In this document: positions 52,490 through 61,958 of the stretch, one piece after another
Layout: each line of letters starts with the position of its first letter
How positions within the stretch are numbered: position 1 is the first letter of the stretch
From: Nisaea sediminum
Lineage (GTDB): Bacteria > Pseudomonadota > Alphaproteobacteria > Thalassobaculales > Thalassobaculaceae
Assembly: GCF_014904705.1 (NCBI RefSeq)
Contig: NZ_JACZCQ010000011.1
Location: forward strand, 62,001 to 126,000
DNA: 64,000 nt
Reading direction: 5' to 3'
Program-made: the position numbers and the translations under genes
Notes under the pieces: generated by a model
The model's database searches: none
What the model was told of the DNA's origin: nothing
The model's input: the letters and a program-made list of their open reading frames with translations, nothing else

Positions 52490-53549
52490 TCCGGTTCACA
52501 TGTCCCATCTTGCGGCCCGGACGCGCTTCAGCCTTGCCGTAGAGATGCAGTTTGGCGTCCGGCTCCGCGACGATCGTCTTCCACTGCTCGACCTGATCGC
52601 CGATCAGGTTCTGCATCACCGTCGGAAAGCGCACATCGACCGGACCGAGAGGCAGTCCGGTCACAGCACGGACGAATTGCTCGAACTGGCTGGTCGCGCA
52701 GCCGTCCTGGGTCCAGTGGCCCGAATTGTGCGGCCGGGGCGCAACCTCGTTGACGAGGACCTTGCCGTCGGAGGTCACGAACATCTCCACTGCGAGCAGA
52801 CCAACGAGATCAAGGCGCTCCGCAAGCGCTTCCGAGACCGCGCGCGCCGCGGCTTCGGTTTCCGGAGCGATCGCCGCTGGGACCGTGCTGGTGCTGAGGA
52901 TATGGTCGACATGATGGTTCTCGGCCACCGGAAAGGCGCGGGAGGTTCCGTCGAGACCGCGCGCGACGATGACGGAAATCTCCTTCTCGAAGGAAACGAA
53001 TCCTTCGAGGACCGCGTCGTCCGTGTTCAACGATTCCCAGGCTTCCGCGAGGTCCGTCTCCGCCGCGATCTTCACCTGACCCTTGCCGTCATATCCGAAA
53101 CGGCAGGTCTTCAAAACCGCCGGACGGCCGATTTCCTCGACCGCCTTGCGCAATTGCTCAAAGCTGGTGACGTGACGGTAAGGCGCGGTTCCCGCCCCCG
53201 CATCGCGCGCGAAGTCCTTCTCCGCAACCCGATGCTGAGAGACCGCCAGAACGCTCGGCCGCGGCCGCACCGGAGCCAGCTTTGAAAGCCGCTCGACCGT
53301 GTCGACGGGAATATTCTCGAACTCGTAGGTGATGACATCGACACTGGCGGCGAACGCAGAGAGCGCGACTTCATCATCATAGGACGCGACGGTTGTGCGT
53401 TCCGCGACCTGGGAGGCCGGGCTGTCTTCTTCCGGGGTGAAGATATGGCAGCGATAGCCGAGCGGCGCAGCGGCCAGCGCCGTCATCCTGCCGAGCTGCC
53501 CGCCGCCGATGATTCCGATGACAGCGCCCGGCGCCAGAACCTCAGGCAT
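52476..53549 (-). CDS. purK: N5-carboxyaminoimidazole ribonucleotide synthase PurK
   Basis: A 357-residue ATP-grasp enzyme that makes N5-carboxy-AIR from AIR, bicarbonate and ATP in purine synthesis. The N-terminal IGIIGGGQLGRM (nucleotide-binding strand), CRFGYDGKGQ (ATP-grasp loop) and NEVAPRPHNSGHWTQDGC (metal/substrate loop) are intact. Start shares one base with the purE stop (TGATG). purE and purK are the two consecutive steps, encoded as an operon. Confidence 0.96.
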   Translation of the reverse strand: MPEVLAPGAVIGIIGGGQLGRMTALAAAPLGYRCHIFTPEEDSPASQVAERTTVASYDDEVALSAFAASVDVITYEFENIPVDTVERLSKLAPVRPRPSVLAVSQHRVAEKDFARDAGAGTAPYRHVTSFEQLRKAVEEIGRPAVLKTCRFGYDGKGQVKIAAETDLAEAWESLNTDDAVLEGFVSFEKEISVIVARGLDGTSRAFPVAENHHVDHILSTSTVPAAIAPETEAAARAVSEALAERLDLVGLLAVEMFVTSDGKVLVNEVAPRPHNSGHWTQDGCATSQFEQFVRAVTGLPLGPVDVRFPTVMQNLIGDQVEQWKTIVAEPDAKLHLYGKAEARPGRKMGHVNRIRVS

Positions 53550-54055
53550 CAGGAGTCCACCGGAACGTCGCCGACCGAGTCGGTTTGAGCCTCGCGCCAG
53601 GCGGCCAGCCGGGCATGCAGGGCGTCGTCTTCGTTGGCGAGGATCGCCGCCGCCAGAAGGCCGGCATTCTTGGCTCCGGCCTTACCGATCGCGAGCGTAC
53701 CCACGGGAATACCGCCCGGCATCTGCACGATCGAAAGCAGGCTGTCCATGCCTTTCAGCGTCTTGCTTTCCACCGGCACGCCGAGCACCGGCAGCGCCGT
53801 CTGCGCTGCCACCATGCCCGGCAGATGCGCCGCGCCGCCGGCGCCGGCGATCACCACCTTGAGGCCCCGCGCCTTCGCCGTGGCCGCATAATCCGCCATG
53901 CGCGCGGGTGTGCGGTGCGCGGAGACGATGCGGGTTTCGTGCGGAACCTCGAGAGCCTCGAGAATGAGGGCGGCTTCCTTCATGGTTTCCCAGTCCGACT
54001 GGCTTCCCATGATAATGCCGACCAATGGTGTCGCGGCCTCGGCCATATGCGCCAT
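53549..54055 (-). CDS. purE: N5-carboxyaminoimidazole ribonucleotide mutase PurE
   Basis: A 168-residue enzyme that moves the carboxyl group to give CAIR. Motifs: [23 protein letters not shown] with the catalytic His, and [14 protein letters not shown]. Two near starts exist (54055, MAHM, and 54046). 54055 is preferred for GGAAG upstream, with the coding family region beginning at VGIIMGS. First gene of the purE-purK operon, in opposite orientation to the aminotransferase gene. Confidence 0.95.
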   Translation of the reverse strand: MAHMAEAATPLVGIIMGSQSDWETMKEAALILEALEVPHETRIVSAHRTPARMADYAATAKARGLKVVIAGAGGAAHLPGMVAAQTALPVLGVPVESKTLKGMDSLLSIVQMPGGIPVGTLAIGKAGAKNAGLLAAAILANEDDALHARLAAWREAQTDSVGDVPVDS

Positions 54056-54209
54056 CCTGCTTCCAACGGCCCCGCCTGCGCGGCGGAGCGGGCCAAAGAA
54101 GCGCGGCATTATAGGAGCGAAGCTTTCAGTTACAAGCGCGGACTGACGGCTTTTGTCCCGGCGCGCTTTGTGGTTGAGTCGTAAGGGAGTAAGCGGAGAG
54201 GAACGGGTC

Positions 54210-55439
54210 GTGAGTGAGTCCATCAGCAGACGGGATGCCGCCGCCTTCCTGCATCAGGCGGGCTCCACGCCGGTTGCCCATGCCTTCACCTCGTGCCGGG
54301 GGGCCTGGGCGGTGGACGAGACAGGCCACCGGTTCCTCGATTTTCACGGCAACACTTGCCACAATATCGGCTACGCGCACCCCCGCATGGTTGCGGCGCT
54401 GAAACAGCAACTGGACACGCTGTCCTTCACGCCGCGGCTCTTCACATCGGAGCCTGCGGTCGAACTCGCGGAAATGCTGGCCGCGCGCTGGCCCTACGGC
54501 AATGCCCGCGTTCTACTTGGCGTCTCGGGCACGGACGCCATCGAAATGGCGCTCAAGCTCGCCTATGTCGCGACGGGGCGCACTAAGACGATCGCTTTCG
54601 ACGGCAGCTGGCACGGCGCCGCGCTCGGCGCGCTCTCGGTCGGCGGCACCGCCGCGGAGCGAGAGGAATTTCCCGCTCTCGAAGGCTGCCATCACGTTCA
54701 TCCCTTCTGGCCGCGCAACAGCGGCGAAACCGCCGAGGCGGCGGCGCAGACCGCGTTCGAGGCGCTGGAATATTATCTCGCAGCGCGCGACATCGCGGCT
54801 CTCCTCTCGGAGCCTATCCGCGCCACACCGCATTTGCCGCCGGACTGGTTCTGGCCGGAGATCCGCTCCCTCTGCGACCGGACCGGAACATTGCTGATTT
54901 TCGACGAGATCCCGACGGGCCTCGGCAAAACCGGCCGCTTTTTCGCCAGCGAACATTTCGAAGCCGCGCCGGACATCACCGTACTTGGAAAATCGCTGGG
55001 CGGCGGCGTCCTGCCGCTCTCGGCCGTGATCGCCAATACCGAACTCGACGTCGCCCAACATCTCGGGATCGGTCACTACACCCACCAGAAAAATCCGGTG
55101 TTGGCCCGCTCGGGGATCGAGACGCTCAGAATCATCGATGACGAGAAACTTGTCGAAAGATCCGCGAACCTGGGCCGTTGGGCGCTGGCGGAGTTGCAGG
55201 CGCTCTCGAAAAAGACACCCGCCTATTCATATGCGCGGGGGATCGGTTGCGCGATGGCGGTCGAATGCGACGATCGGACGAATTTACCCGCCCTGAAAGA
55301 CGCCTGCTACAGGCTGGGTCTCAACACCGGCACTGCAGACGGCCGCTATCTCACCCTCTCCCCGCCGCTGAACATCTCTGAGGAGGATTTCCGGTTCGCC
55401 GTCGGCATCCTTGCCGAAGCCGGGTCCGGTTTTATCTGA
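54210..55439 (+). CDS. Class III aminotransferase
   Basis: A 409-residue PLP enzyme of the class III (ornithine/GABA-type) group. Substrate-side [51 protein letters not shown] (Asp that holds the pyridine ring), and [10 protein letters not shown] with K261 as Schiff-base lysine. The natural substrate is not read. GTG 54210 is chosen for GGAGAGGA 7 bases upstream; an earlier in-frame start has no such site. The stop overlaps the convergent glycosyltransferase-like gene by 8 bases. Confidence 0.85.
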   Translation: MSESISRRDAAAFLHQAGSTPVAHAFTSCRGAWAVDETGHRFLDFHGNTCHNIGYAHPRMVAALKQQLDTLSFTPRLFTSEPAVELAEMLAARWPYGNARVLLGVSGTDAIEMALKLAYVATGRTKTIAFDGSWHGAALGALSVGGTAAEREEFPALEGCHHVHPFWPRNSGETAEAAAQTAFEALEYYLAARDIAALLSEPIRATPHLPPDWFWPEIRSLCDRTGTLLIFDEIPTGLGKTGRFFASEHFEAAPDITVLGKSLGGGVLPLSAVIANTELDVAQHLGIGHYTHQKNPVLARSGIETLRIIDDEKLVERSANLGRWALAELQALSKKTPAYSYARGIGCAMAVECDDRTNLPALKDACYRLGLNTGTADGRYLTLSPPLNISEEDFRFAVGILAEAGSGFI

Positions 55440-56328
55440 CCGCGGCCCTGTTCCGCCGCCGGGGATCGTAGAAGAGGCGCGATTCCATCGTTTCGTCGCG
55501 CCCGACCATCGCGATCCGCTGGCTGGCGAGTTTGATATCGCCAGTCAGGTGCAGGATACCGATCGGGCGGTGAGGGATATCGGGTTCAACCAACTCTCCC
55601 GCTTCCGGATCGAAAGCCGGAAGCGCCATGTTGGCCAGCCAGTTGAAGGTGCTCGGCAGGAAGCAGCGCGGATGGTCGGTCGTGTAGACGGCGTAATTGA
55701 GCGACATCTGATCCGCATAGAACCCGACCTTCCGGCCGAGAGCCGTGCGCATCGCGTCGGCCCAGACATCCCAGACCGGATGGGCGGCCGGCATGGAGAA
55801 AACGCCGCAATTCAGTACCGGATTGTATCCGACCCGTTTGGCCTCGTCGGCGCCGAAATATCCGGTTTGCTGCTCGACCGTCCAGCGCACATAGGACTTG
55901 ATGTCGAAGCAATGCGCATAGGCACGATCCATCTCCGGAACAATCGAGAGCCGCCCCTGCAGCGCGCTCTTTTCCAGCCACTCGATCGCCCACCAATGCT
56001 GAATCCAGGCATCGGCGTCGATCCAGATATAGGTTTCGTATCCGGGGAAATGGTCGCGCAGGAACGGACGTGAGACCATCGCCTTGAAACCGGGCCCAAC
56101 CGTCGATCGATCGCGGCCCGGCGGTGCGAAGTCGACGTCCCATCCGGGCGAAGCGATTTCCGGACTAAACTTTGCCAGCGTCGCTCGGTTCTCCTCGGAC
56201 AATCCGAGATCGAGATAGCCGATATCGATATCGGCACTCTGCTGATCCCTGATCGAACGCAGAAGGCTGAGCGATACCTGAAAGAAGCGATCGTCGCTTG
56301 CCGTGCAGATGATGGCTCTGGCGGTCAC
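55432..56328 (-). CDS. Glycosyltransferase family 8-like protein
   Basis: A 298-residue protein with a GT-A-type D-x-D motif, YIWIDADAWIQHWW (about 100-113), and an N-terminal strand AIICTASDDRFFQVSLSLLRSI that is typical of nucleotide-sugar transferases. Late NPVLNCGVFSMPA resembles the acceptor side. The sugar and acceptor are unknown. No membrane segment is seen. Downstream, DUF465 lies in the same direction, 17 bases apart. Confidence 0.7.
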   Translation of the reverse strand: MTARAIICTASDDRFFQVSLSLLRSIRDQQSADIDIGYLDLGLSEENRATLAKFSPEIASPGWDVDFAPPGRDRSTVGPGFKAMVSRPFLRDHFPGYETYIWIDADAWIQHWWAIEWLEKSALQGRLSIVPEMDRAYAHCFDIKSYVRWTVEQQTGYFGADEAKRVGYNPVLNCGVFSMPAAHPVWDVWADAMRTALGRKVGFYADQMSLNYAVYTTDHPRCFLPSTFNWLANMALPAFDPEAGELVEPDIPHRPIGILHLTGDIKLASQRIAMVGRDETMESRLFYDPRRRNRAAVR

Positions 56329-56345
56329 CGGACGCTGAGCCCCGC

Positions 56346-56549
56346 TCAGGCGATGATGTCGGGGAGGAGCTCGCTCTCGAGCCGGATGATCTGATCCTTC
56401 AGCAGCAGCTTGCGCTTCTTGAGACGCTGGATCTGGAGCTGGTTGAACGGCCCGTCTTCCGCCAGACGGGCAATCACGTCATCTAGATCGCGGTGCTCCA
56501 CCTTGAGCTCTTCGAGCCTGCGTGACAGTTCTTCGCGGTCTGCTTCCAA
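56346..56549 (-). CDS. YdcH family (DUF465) small coiled-coil protein
   Basis: A 67-residue protein that is one long helix. FNQLQIQRLKKRKLLLKDQI is the DUF465/YdcH signature, and the first half is a charged coiled coil. Function is unknown, though such proteins are common in Proteobacteria. Encoded upstream of the glycosyltransferase-like gene on the same strand. Confidence 0.85.
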   Translation of the reverse strand: MEADREELSRRLEELKVEHRDLDDVIARLAEDGPFNQLQIQRLKKRKLLLKDQIIRLESELLPDIIA

Positions 56550-56644
56550 CGCGGTGATCCGTAGCCGTCCATATGCTGAATGGATCTGTCATATCTCAAA
56601 GCGATCCCGTTTGGTAGGGCGCTTTTGCATGCTAGACATGAGCA

Positions 56645-57196
56645 ATGCGCGCGCTCGATAACCCGTTCTGGACCTACTCCCTCACGACCTACGCCCGGGA
56701 CGGCGCGGCTGCCGCATGCCTCGATCTGCAAGACCGGTACGGTCTCGACGTCAACCTTCTGCTGCTGTGCTGCTGGCTCGGATCCATGGGCGTCGCTCTG
56801 GATCGCGGAGATGCCCGACGCGCGATCGAACTTGCCGGTGAGTGGACCGGACCGGTCATTGCGCCTCTGAGAGCCATCCGGCGCCACCTGAAACCGCTCG
56901 CGGCAGACCCGGGGCTCACCGCGTTCCGCCAACAGGTCGCCGCACTGGAACTGACCGCGGAACAGATCCAGCAGGCGCGGCTTCACACGGCGTTCGAAGG
57001 ACTTTCCGGGAGCGGAGACGATCCGGTCCACGCGGCGGCCGGCAATCTGCGGCATTACCTTTCCCTCGCGGCAACGGGCCCCGGCGACGGGATTCAAGAC
57101 AGTCTTTTGAAACTCGTCCGCACCGCCTTTCCCGACGCGGCGGAAGCGGATATCGTTTCCGCTCTCGCCGTTCCGGCATCCGACCAGACCAGATAG
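56645..57196 (+). CDS. TIGR02444 (DUF2390) family protein
   Basis: A 183-residue cytoplasmic protein. The opening NPFWTYSLTTYARDGAAAACLDLQDRYGLDVNLLLLCCWLG matches the TIGR02444 family. Function is not known, and there are no catalytic motifs. The next gene starts 11 bases later, so they are likely in one operon with DUF2848 and an amidase. Confidence 0.8.
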   Translation: MRALDNPFWTYSLTTYARDGAAAACLDLQDRYGLDVNLLLLCCWLGSMGVALDRGDARRAIELAGEWTGPVIAPLRAIRRHLKPLAADPGLTAFRQQVAALELTAEQIQQARLHTAFEGLSGSGDDPVHAAAGNLRHYLSLAATGPGDGIQDSLLKLVRTAFPDAAEADIVSALAVPASDQTR

Positions 57197-57207
57197 GGAA
57201 CCAGCTC

Positions 57208-57897
57208 ATGCGCGACGGCGCCCATGTCACGCTCCGCTTCGAAAAACCCGACGGCGGAATGCTCGCCGTCAGCGTCTCGGACCTGGTTGTCGGCGGCTGG
57301 AGCGGCCGGGACACCGAAGCCCTGCAGCATCATATCGACGAGTTGAAGGCGATCGGCGTCGCACCGCCGAGCCAGACGCCGCTTTTCTACCGGAACGCGG
57401 TCAATATTCTGATGCAGGACGATGCGATCCAGGTGGTCGGAACCGAGACCTCGGGAGAGGTCGAGGCGGTCCTCATCGCCAGCGACGAAGGGCTTTGGGT
57501 GACCGTCGGCTCCGACCATACCGACCGCGCCGCCGAGGCCTATTCCGTCGCCGCCTCGAAACAGATGTGCCCGAAGGTGCTGGCCCGCGAAGCCTGGCCG
57601 CTGGCGGACCTGCTGGACCATTGGGATCAGATCCGGCTGCGCTCCCGTGTCGTGATCGATGGCGAGGAAATGCTCTACCAGGACGGAACCCTCGGCGCGA
57701 TCCACCGGCCGGAGACCATGATGGAGAAATACGCGAAGGGCGATCTCGCACCCGGCACCGTCATGCTGCTCGGGACCTTCGCCGCGATCGGCGGCATTCG
57801 CCCGGCGGACCGCTTTTCGATGGAGATCGAGGATCCGGTGCGCGGAGCCAGGATCTCTCATGCCTACGACATTCATACCCTTCCAAATGTGAGTTGA
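57208..57897 (+). CDS. DUF2848 protein
   Basis: A 229-residue protein that resembles DUF2848, relatives of the fumarylacetoacetate-hydrolase fold, with VTVGSDHTDRAAEAYSVAASKQMCPKVL as its core. The ATG at 57208 with TAGGGA 8 bases upstream is the best start. The amidase gene starts 4 bases after this stop, a pairing found in other genomes, so the two may act on the same nitrogenous compound; the compound is not known. Confidence 0.8.
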   Translation: MRDGAHVTLRFEKPDGGMLAVSVSDLVVGGWSGRDTEALQHHIDELKAIGVAPPSQTPLFYRNAVNILMQDDAIQVVGTETSGEVEAVLIASDEGLWVTVGSDHTDRAAEAYSVAASKQMCPKVLAREAWPLADLLDHWDQIRLRSRVVIDGEEMLYQDGTLGAIHRPETMMEKYAKGDLAPGTVMLLGTFAAIGGIRPADRFSMEIEDPVRGARISHAYDIHTLPNVS

Positions 57898-57901
57898 GAC
57901 C

Positions 57902-59251
57902 ATGTTCGCCCCGCTCAAAGACCTCGCCGCCGACCTCTCCACCGGCAAGACGACCTCCGAGAAACTGACCGAAGAAGCGCTGGCCCGGATCGAGGATCCA
58001 AAAGGCGAAGGGTCCCGCACCTTCACCAATGTCTTCGCCGAAGGGGCGCGGGCGGAAGCGAAAGCGAGCGATGCCCTGCGCGCGGCCGGGATCGTCCCCT
58101 CGCCGCTCGCCGGTATTCCGATTTCCGTGAAGGACCTGTTCGATATCCGCGGCAAGGTCACGATGGCCGGCTCCGTCGCCCGCAAGGACGAACCCGCCGC
58201 TGCCGCGGACGCGCCGGCCATCGCCCGTCTCCGGGCCGCAGGCGCCGTCATCGTCGGGCTCACCAACATGACCGAATTCGCCTTCTCGGGCCTCGGGCTG
58301 AACCCACATTACGGCACGCCGAAGAATCTCTATGACCGGGCAACGGGCCGGATTCCCGGCGGTTCCTCCTCCGGCGCGGCGATCTCCGTGACCGACGGCA
58401 TGGCGGCGGCCGGCATCGGCACCGACACCGGCGGCTCGGTCCGCATCCCCTCGGCGCTGAACGGCCTCACCGGCTTCAAGCCGACCGCGCGCCGGGTGCC
58501 GACCGATGGCGCCTTCCCGCTTTCCTGGTCGCTCGATTCCATCGGTCCGCTCGCACGCTCCGTCGCCTGCTGCGCCCTGCTCGACGCGATCATGGCGGGC
58601 GAGACGCCGAAGCCGGTCGAGCCGTTCCCGGTCAAGGGCATGCGCCTGGTGGTGCCGGGCACCCTCGTGCTCGACGATATGGACGAGCATGTCGCGAAGA
58701 CATTCGAGGCCGCGCTCGACAGGCTCTCCAAGGCCGGCGCGATCCTGGAAGAGAAAAGCTTCGAGTGGCTGCTGGAAATCCCGGCCTCGAACAGGGCCGG
58801 CGGTTTCGCCCCGACGGAGGCCTATGCGATCCACCGCGACCTTCTGTCCCGCAAGGAAGCCGATTACGACCCGCGGGTCGGGACGCGGATCCAGGGCGGC
58901 GCGAAGATGCTGGCGGCGGATTATGTGATCCTGCAGCGCCGCCGGGCCGAGATCCAGGCCATCGCCAATGCGGCGACGCGGGACTATGACGCGGTGCTGA
59001 TGCCGAGCGTGCCGGTCGTCGCGCCCGGCATCGCCAGTCTCGAGGCCGACGATCACCTCTATCACACCACCAACATGCTGATACTGCGCAACCCGTCGCT
59101 CGGCAATTTCCTCGACCGTTCGGCCGTCTCGCTGCCCTGTCACGAGGCGGGCACAGGACCGGTCGGCCTTATGGTGGTTGGCGAAACGATGGGCGATGCG
59201 AAGACGCTGGCGGTTGCCGCCGGGATCGAGGCCACGCTGGCCGGCCGCTAG
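57902..59251 (+). CDS. Amidase signature family hydrolase
   Basis: A 449-residue amidase. The Ser-cisSer-Lys triad can be placed: K77 in PISVKD, a Ser in the GGSSSG loop (155-157), and nucleophile S179 in GTDTGGSVRIPS. It hydrolyses a carboxamide, but the substrate is not read from sequence. It follows the DUF2848 gene by 4 bases in a probable operon. It is not GatA, given its context without gatB or gatC, though the fold is the same. Confidence 0.88.
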   Translation: MFAPLKDLAADLSTGKTTSEKLTEEALARIEDPKGEGSRTFTNVFAEGARAEAKASDALRAAGIVPSPLAGIPISVKDLFDIRGKVTMAGSVARKDEPAAAADAPAIARLRAAGAVIVGLTNMTEFAFSGLGLNPHYGTPKNLYDRATGRIPGGSSSGAAISVTDGMAAAGIGTDTGGSVRIPSALNGLTGFKPTARRVPTDGAFPLSWSLDSIGPLARSVACCALLDAIMAGETPKPVEPFPVKGMRLVVPGTLVLDDMDEHVAKTFEAALDRLSKAGAILEEKSFEWLLEIPASNRAGGFAPTEAYAIHRDLLSRKEADYDPRVGTRIQGGAKMLAADYVILQRRRAEIQAIANAATRDYDAVLMPSVPVVAPGIASLEADDHLYHTTNMLILRNPSLGNFLDRSAVSLPCHEAGTGPVGLMVVGETMGDAKTLAVAAGIEATLAGR

Positions 59252-59290
59252 GACAATCCTTTCCGCGTCCCACGTGCACGGCGCTTAATC

Positions 59291-59315
59291 GCCCGGCAGG
59301 CAGTTCCTGCCGGGC
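59291..59315 (+). terminator. Hairpin after the amidase gene
   Basis: GCCCGGCAGG (59291-59300) and CCTGCCGGGC (59306-59315) form a ten-pair stem with a 5-base loop, 40 bases after the amidase stop. No T-run follows, so it may be a processing or rho-linked end rather than a strict intrinsic terminator. Confidence 0.5.
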
Positions 59316-59392
59316 ACCACTCCCCCAAGAGCCTTTCATATCCGAAAACCCAACCGGCTCGCCACTCGTGCCAGGCCCGGCACGTATTTTGC

Positions 59393-59406
59393 TTAACCAT
59401 TATTAA
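59393..59406. promoter_or_regulatory. Possible CtrA-like motif
   Basis: TTAA-CCATTA-TTAA resembles the CtrA site TTAA-N7-TTAA but with six spacer bases, and it is 75 bases before the next gene's start. A one-base difference makes this uncertain. Confidence 0.25.
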
Positions 59407-59480
59407 CGTCCGCACCGGATCGATTTCCGACGCGGCGGGTATGCGAAAAGGCATGAATTCGGAAGTCTTGGGACCGTCCT

Positions 59481-60437
59481 ATGATCAGCACTCTCGGCGT
59501 ATACGCGCAGGGGCTGTTGCCCCAATTGTTCGAGGCTCAGAACGCGGATACCCCGGATCGCAAGGCCTCGCTCTCACAGAGACCTGCGTCGGGCACCGGT
59601 ATCGTCGATACAGTGGAAATTTCAGCCGAAGCGCGGGCTTTGCTGAAGACGCAACAGGCCGAGGACGCTCTTTTTCAGGCGCGGGTCGACTATTTCGAAC
59701 AGTTTCGGCCGACGAGAGAGGGGTTCTCGGCAAGAAACCTTTCTGCTGGCATCGTCGATCCCAGCGCTGAACCATTTTCCCAGGAACGGTCGTTTGCCCA
59801 GGTCGCCGAAGCAGCCCGGCAAAATCTGGACTCGAAATATGAGGCCATGCGGGAGAGCGGAGAGCCATTCTCCACCCACAATTATGAGGGCGTCGATCAC
59901 TATTCGCTGTTCGGAGAGCTCGACCGCCGGGCACTTCACGCCGTGGCCAGCAATGAGGGAGGCCTGTTCAGCGAGGACGAACAGAACACGGCCAGAGATC
60001 TCATGAACGGCCAGCAAGGCATGGCGATGGGTCTCTATAACGGCCCGACCCGCCTTAGCGGCGAGTTCTTAGCCGCCAGCCCGCTGGACCACGAAAGTAC
60101 CTACAAGGCCGGCCTTCAGTTCCTCGACAAGGTGAGCATCGAGGAGAAAGCCACCCGCATCGAGTGGGCCGTACAGCGAGCCGTCATCCAGCGCGCCTAC
60201 GAATCCGAGGTGTCAGAGCGCGGCGGCATCCCTGAACGGTTTGCGATCGATCACCCGGTGGTGGCACTTATCTCTGCCGCGATGGAGGCTTGGGAGCATA
60301 ATCCCGGGCTGAAGAACACTGCTCAGCACCGGAATGCCGCCGAATTGCGATCGCAGGAATGGTTCGCGCCGTTCGCCGATCGACTCGATGCGGCGATAGC
60401 CGAGACCCTGAAGATGTACGGTCTGGCGACTTCGTGA
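59481..60437 (+). CDS. Hypothetical protein with 'VEISAEARALL' N-terminal motif
   Basis: A 318-residue protein I do not recognise. It is hydrophilic, without signal or membrane helices. VDTVEISAEARALLKTQ (about 42-58) is a short motif shared by several alphaproteobacterial proteins of unknown function, some near flagellar genes, as far as I recall. The remainder is helical with a high content of E, Q and A. ATG 59481 was taken with a weak ribosome site (GGGA). Possible CtrA-type site upstream. The function is unknown. Confidence 0.6.
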   Translation: MISTLGVYAQGLLPQLFEAQNADTPDRKASLSQRPASGTGIVDTVEISAEARALLKTQQAEDALFQARVDYFEQFRPTREGFSARNLSAGIVDPSAEPFSQERSFAQVAEAARQNLDSKYEAMRESGEPFSTHNYEGVDHYSLFGELDRRALHAVASNEGGLFSEDEQNTARDLMNGQQGMAMGLYNGPTRLSGEFLAASPLDHESTYKAGLQFLDKVSIEEKATRIEWAVQRAVIQRAYESEVSERGGIPERFAIDHPVVALISAAMEAWEHNPGLKNTAQHRNAAELRSQEWFAPFADRLDAAIAETLKMYGLATS

Positions 60438-60470
60438 CGGAGGTGACCGGCAAGCCGGCCGCCGACGGTC

Positions 60471-61157
60471 TTAGACTTGCCGCGCGCCGGCGAAGGGACG
60501 CCGTTTCGGGGCGCAGTTCCTGAGTGCCTCGAACGGGCTCTTCACCTTCTCGGCAGCCTCCTTCAGACGGCCGGTCAGCTTTGGTATCGCCATGACATTC
60601 CGGATCCGCCGGTCGAGGAAGTCCCAGGTCTCGACATGGTCCTCGGACGTATCGTTCAGCCAGAACAGCAGGGTCGAGCTGTACACCGCCGCGAGCAATC
60701 CGCGCTTGGTATAGAAATTGTAGTCGGTCGAGGTATCTCCCGCCGCCTTCCAGATCGCATCCACGGTCCGGTAGAGGCTGCGGGTTCCGAGGCCGCCCTG
60801 CCCCGGGACCGCCATATAGGCCAGCGTACGGCGCACCGCTTCCTTGTGCGGCACGGCCTGCTCGAAACGGATGCGGACCGCGGCGGCAATCCGGTCGCGG
60901 ATCTTCATCTGCGACGGATTGCGGCGCTGGAACTCCCGAACCATCTCGCGGTCGGCCCGGTCGAGAAAATGCCCGATGCAGTCACCGACGCCCGCCGGGA
61001 ACAACCGGTCGAGGTCCGCGGCGGAAATGCCCGCATCCTCGGCGCCGTGCTTCAGCGCCTTGCGGCTCCAGCCGTCGAACATGACGTGCGGCAGGATGCT
61101 GTCCAGCAACCGGTCGCGCTCCGCCTCCCGTTTGTCGAGAACGGTATCGTCGCTCAT
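60471..61157 (-). CDS. COQ9 family protein, ubiquinone synthesis accessory
   Basis: A 228-residue protein of the COQ9 family. In eukaryotes this lipid-binding TetR-fold protein helps COQ7 in ubiquinone synthesis. The N-terminal LDSILPHVMFDGWSRKAL and the core FYTKRGLLAAVYSSTLLFWLNDTSEDHVETWDFLDRRI match the family well. It overlaps def by 4 bases (ATGA), so translation is coupled; no other ubiquinone gene is in the window. The tail is Arg/Lys-rich. Confidence 0.9.
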   Translation of the reverse strand: MSDDTVLDKREAERDRLLDSILPHVMFDGWSRKALKHGAEDAGISAADLDRLFPAGVGDCIGHFLDRADREMVREFQRRNPSQMKIRDRIAAAVRIRFEQAVPHKEAVRRTLAYMAVPGQGGLGTRSLYRTVDAIWKAAGDTSTDYNFYTKRGLLAAVYSSTLLFWLNDTSEDHVETWDFLDRRIRNVMAIPKLTGRLKEAAEKVKSPFEALRNCAPKRRPFAGARQV

Positions 61158-61717
61158 TTGCCGTCTCCTTCTTCTTCCCGCTCCGGAATGTCCGCCGCCG
61201 CGCGCAGCAGTTCCTCGCCGTAGCCGAAGCGCCGCATGTCGGTCATGCGCTCCGGATAGAGAATGCCGTCCAGATGGTCGACCTCGTGCTGGATCACCCG
61301 TGCATGAAAACCTTCCGCCTGGCGCAGCACCTTCTCGCCGTTCAGATCATAGCCCCGGTACAGGATCTTCCGGTAGCGCGGCACTTCGCCCTTGAGGCCA
61401 GGAATGGAGAGACATCCCTCCCAGCCGAGTTCCATTTCGCCCGAAAGCGGCTCGATCACCGGATTGACCAGAACCTGCAAATCGAGCGGCCCGTCATTCG
61501 TCTCCGCGGTCGCCCGTTCGGCCGGAACCTTGAAGACGATGATCCGCTTCGAGATGCCGATTTGCGGCGCCGCGAGGCCGACACCGCCGGCGGCAGCCAT
61601 CGAGTCGGCCATGTCCTCGGCGAGCGCGGAAATCCCTTCCGCGGCCGGATCCGGAATCTCTTCCGCCCGGCGGCGAAGGACCGGATCTCCCATTCGTACG
61701 ATCTTTTGTGCTGTCAT
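61154..61717 (-). CDS. def: Peptide deformylase
   Basis: A 187-residue metalloenzyme that removes the formyl group from the first methionine of nascent proteins. Motif 1 GVGLAAPQ (45-52), motif 2 EGCLS (100-104, C102 metal ligand) and motif 3 HEVDH (144-148, two histidine ligands) are all present. The start MTAQKIVRMGDP is the family's usual opening; a longer upstream reading is not family-like. No fmt gene follows on this strand; COQ9 follows instead. Confidence 0.95.
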   Translation of the reverse strand: MTAQKIVRMGDPVLRRRAEEIPDPAAEGISALAEDMADSMAAAGGVGLAAPQIGISKRIIVFKVPAERATAETNDGPLDLQVLVNPVIEPLSGEMELGWEGCLSIPGLKGEVPRYRKILYRGYDLNGEKVLRQAEGFHARVIQHEVDHLDGILYPERMTDMRRFGYGEELLRAAADIPEREEEGDGK

Positions 61718-61958
61718 GACTTCGATATAGAGCGCTAACATCGCAGGGTAAACCGCGCTTCGGGCTTTCGACGGCTGCCCGGATGACATCAGGGGCTGTG
61801 CAAAGCTGCTCTGCAAATAACCGCGCGATTTATGTAAAGCCGGGCTTTGCAAGTCGCGAAGGGTTGTGATACATACCCGCCTCCTGCCCGTGGGGAGCGA
61901 AATCCCTAGGGGCACCTTGTGTTCTGAATTCGCACAGTTGTTTTGGAGGTCGGGTTTC
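61718..61958. other. Divergent def-rpsU intergenic region
   Basis: No gene seen. On the plus strand it includes the rpsU ribosome site TGGAGGT (61944-61950). Promoters for def and rpsU are expected here, but none stood out clearly. Confidence 0.4.

Noticed and set aside
59291-59315. Full intrinsic terminator after the amidase gene
   Set aside because: The hairpin is perfect, but no T-run follows, so only a low-confidence hairpin is reported.
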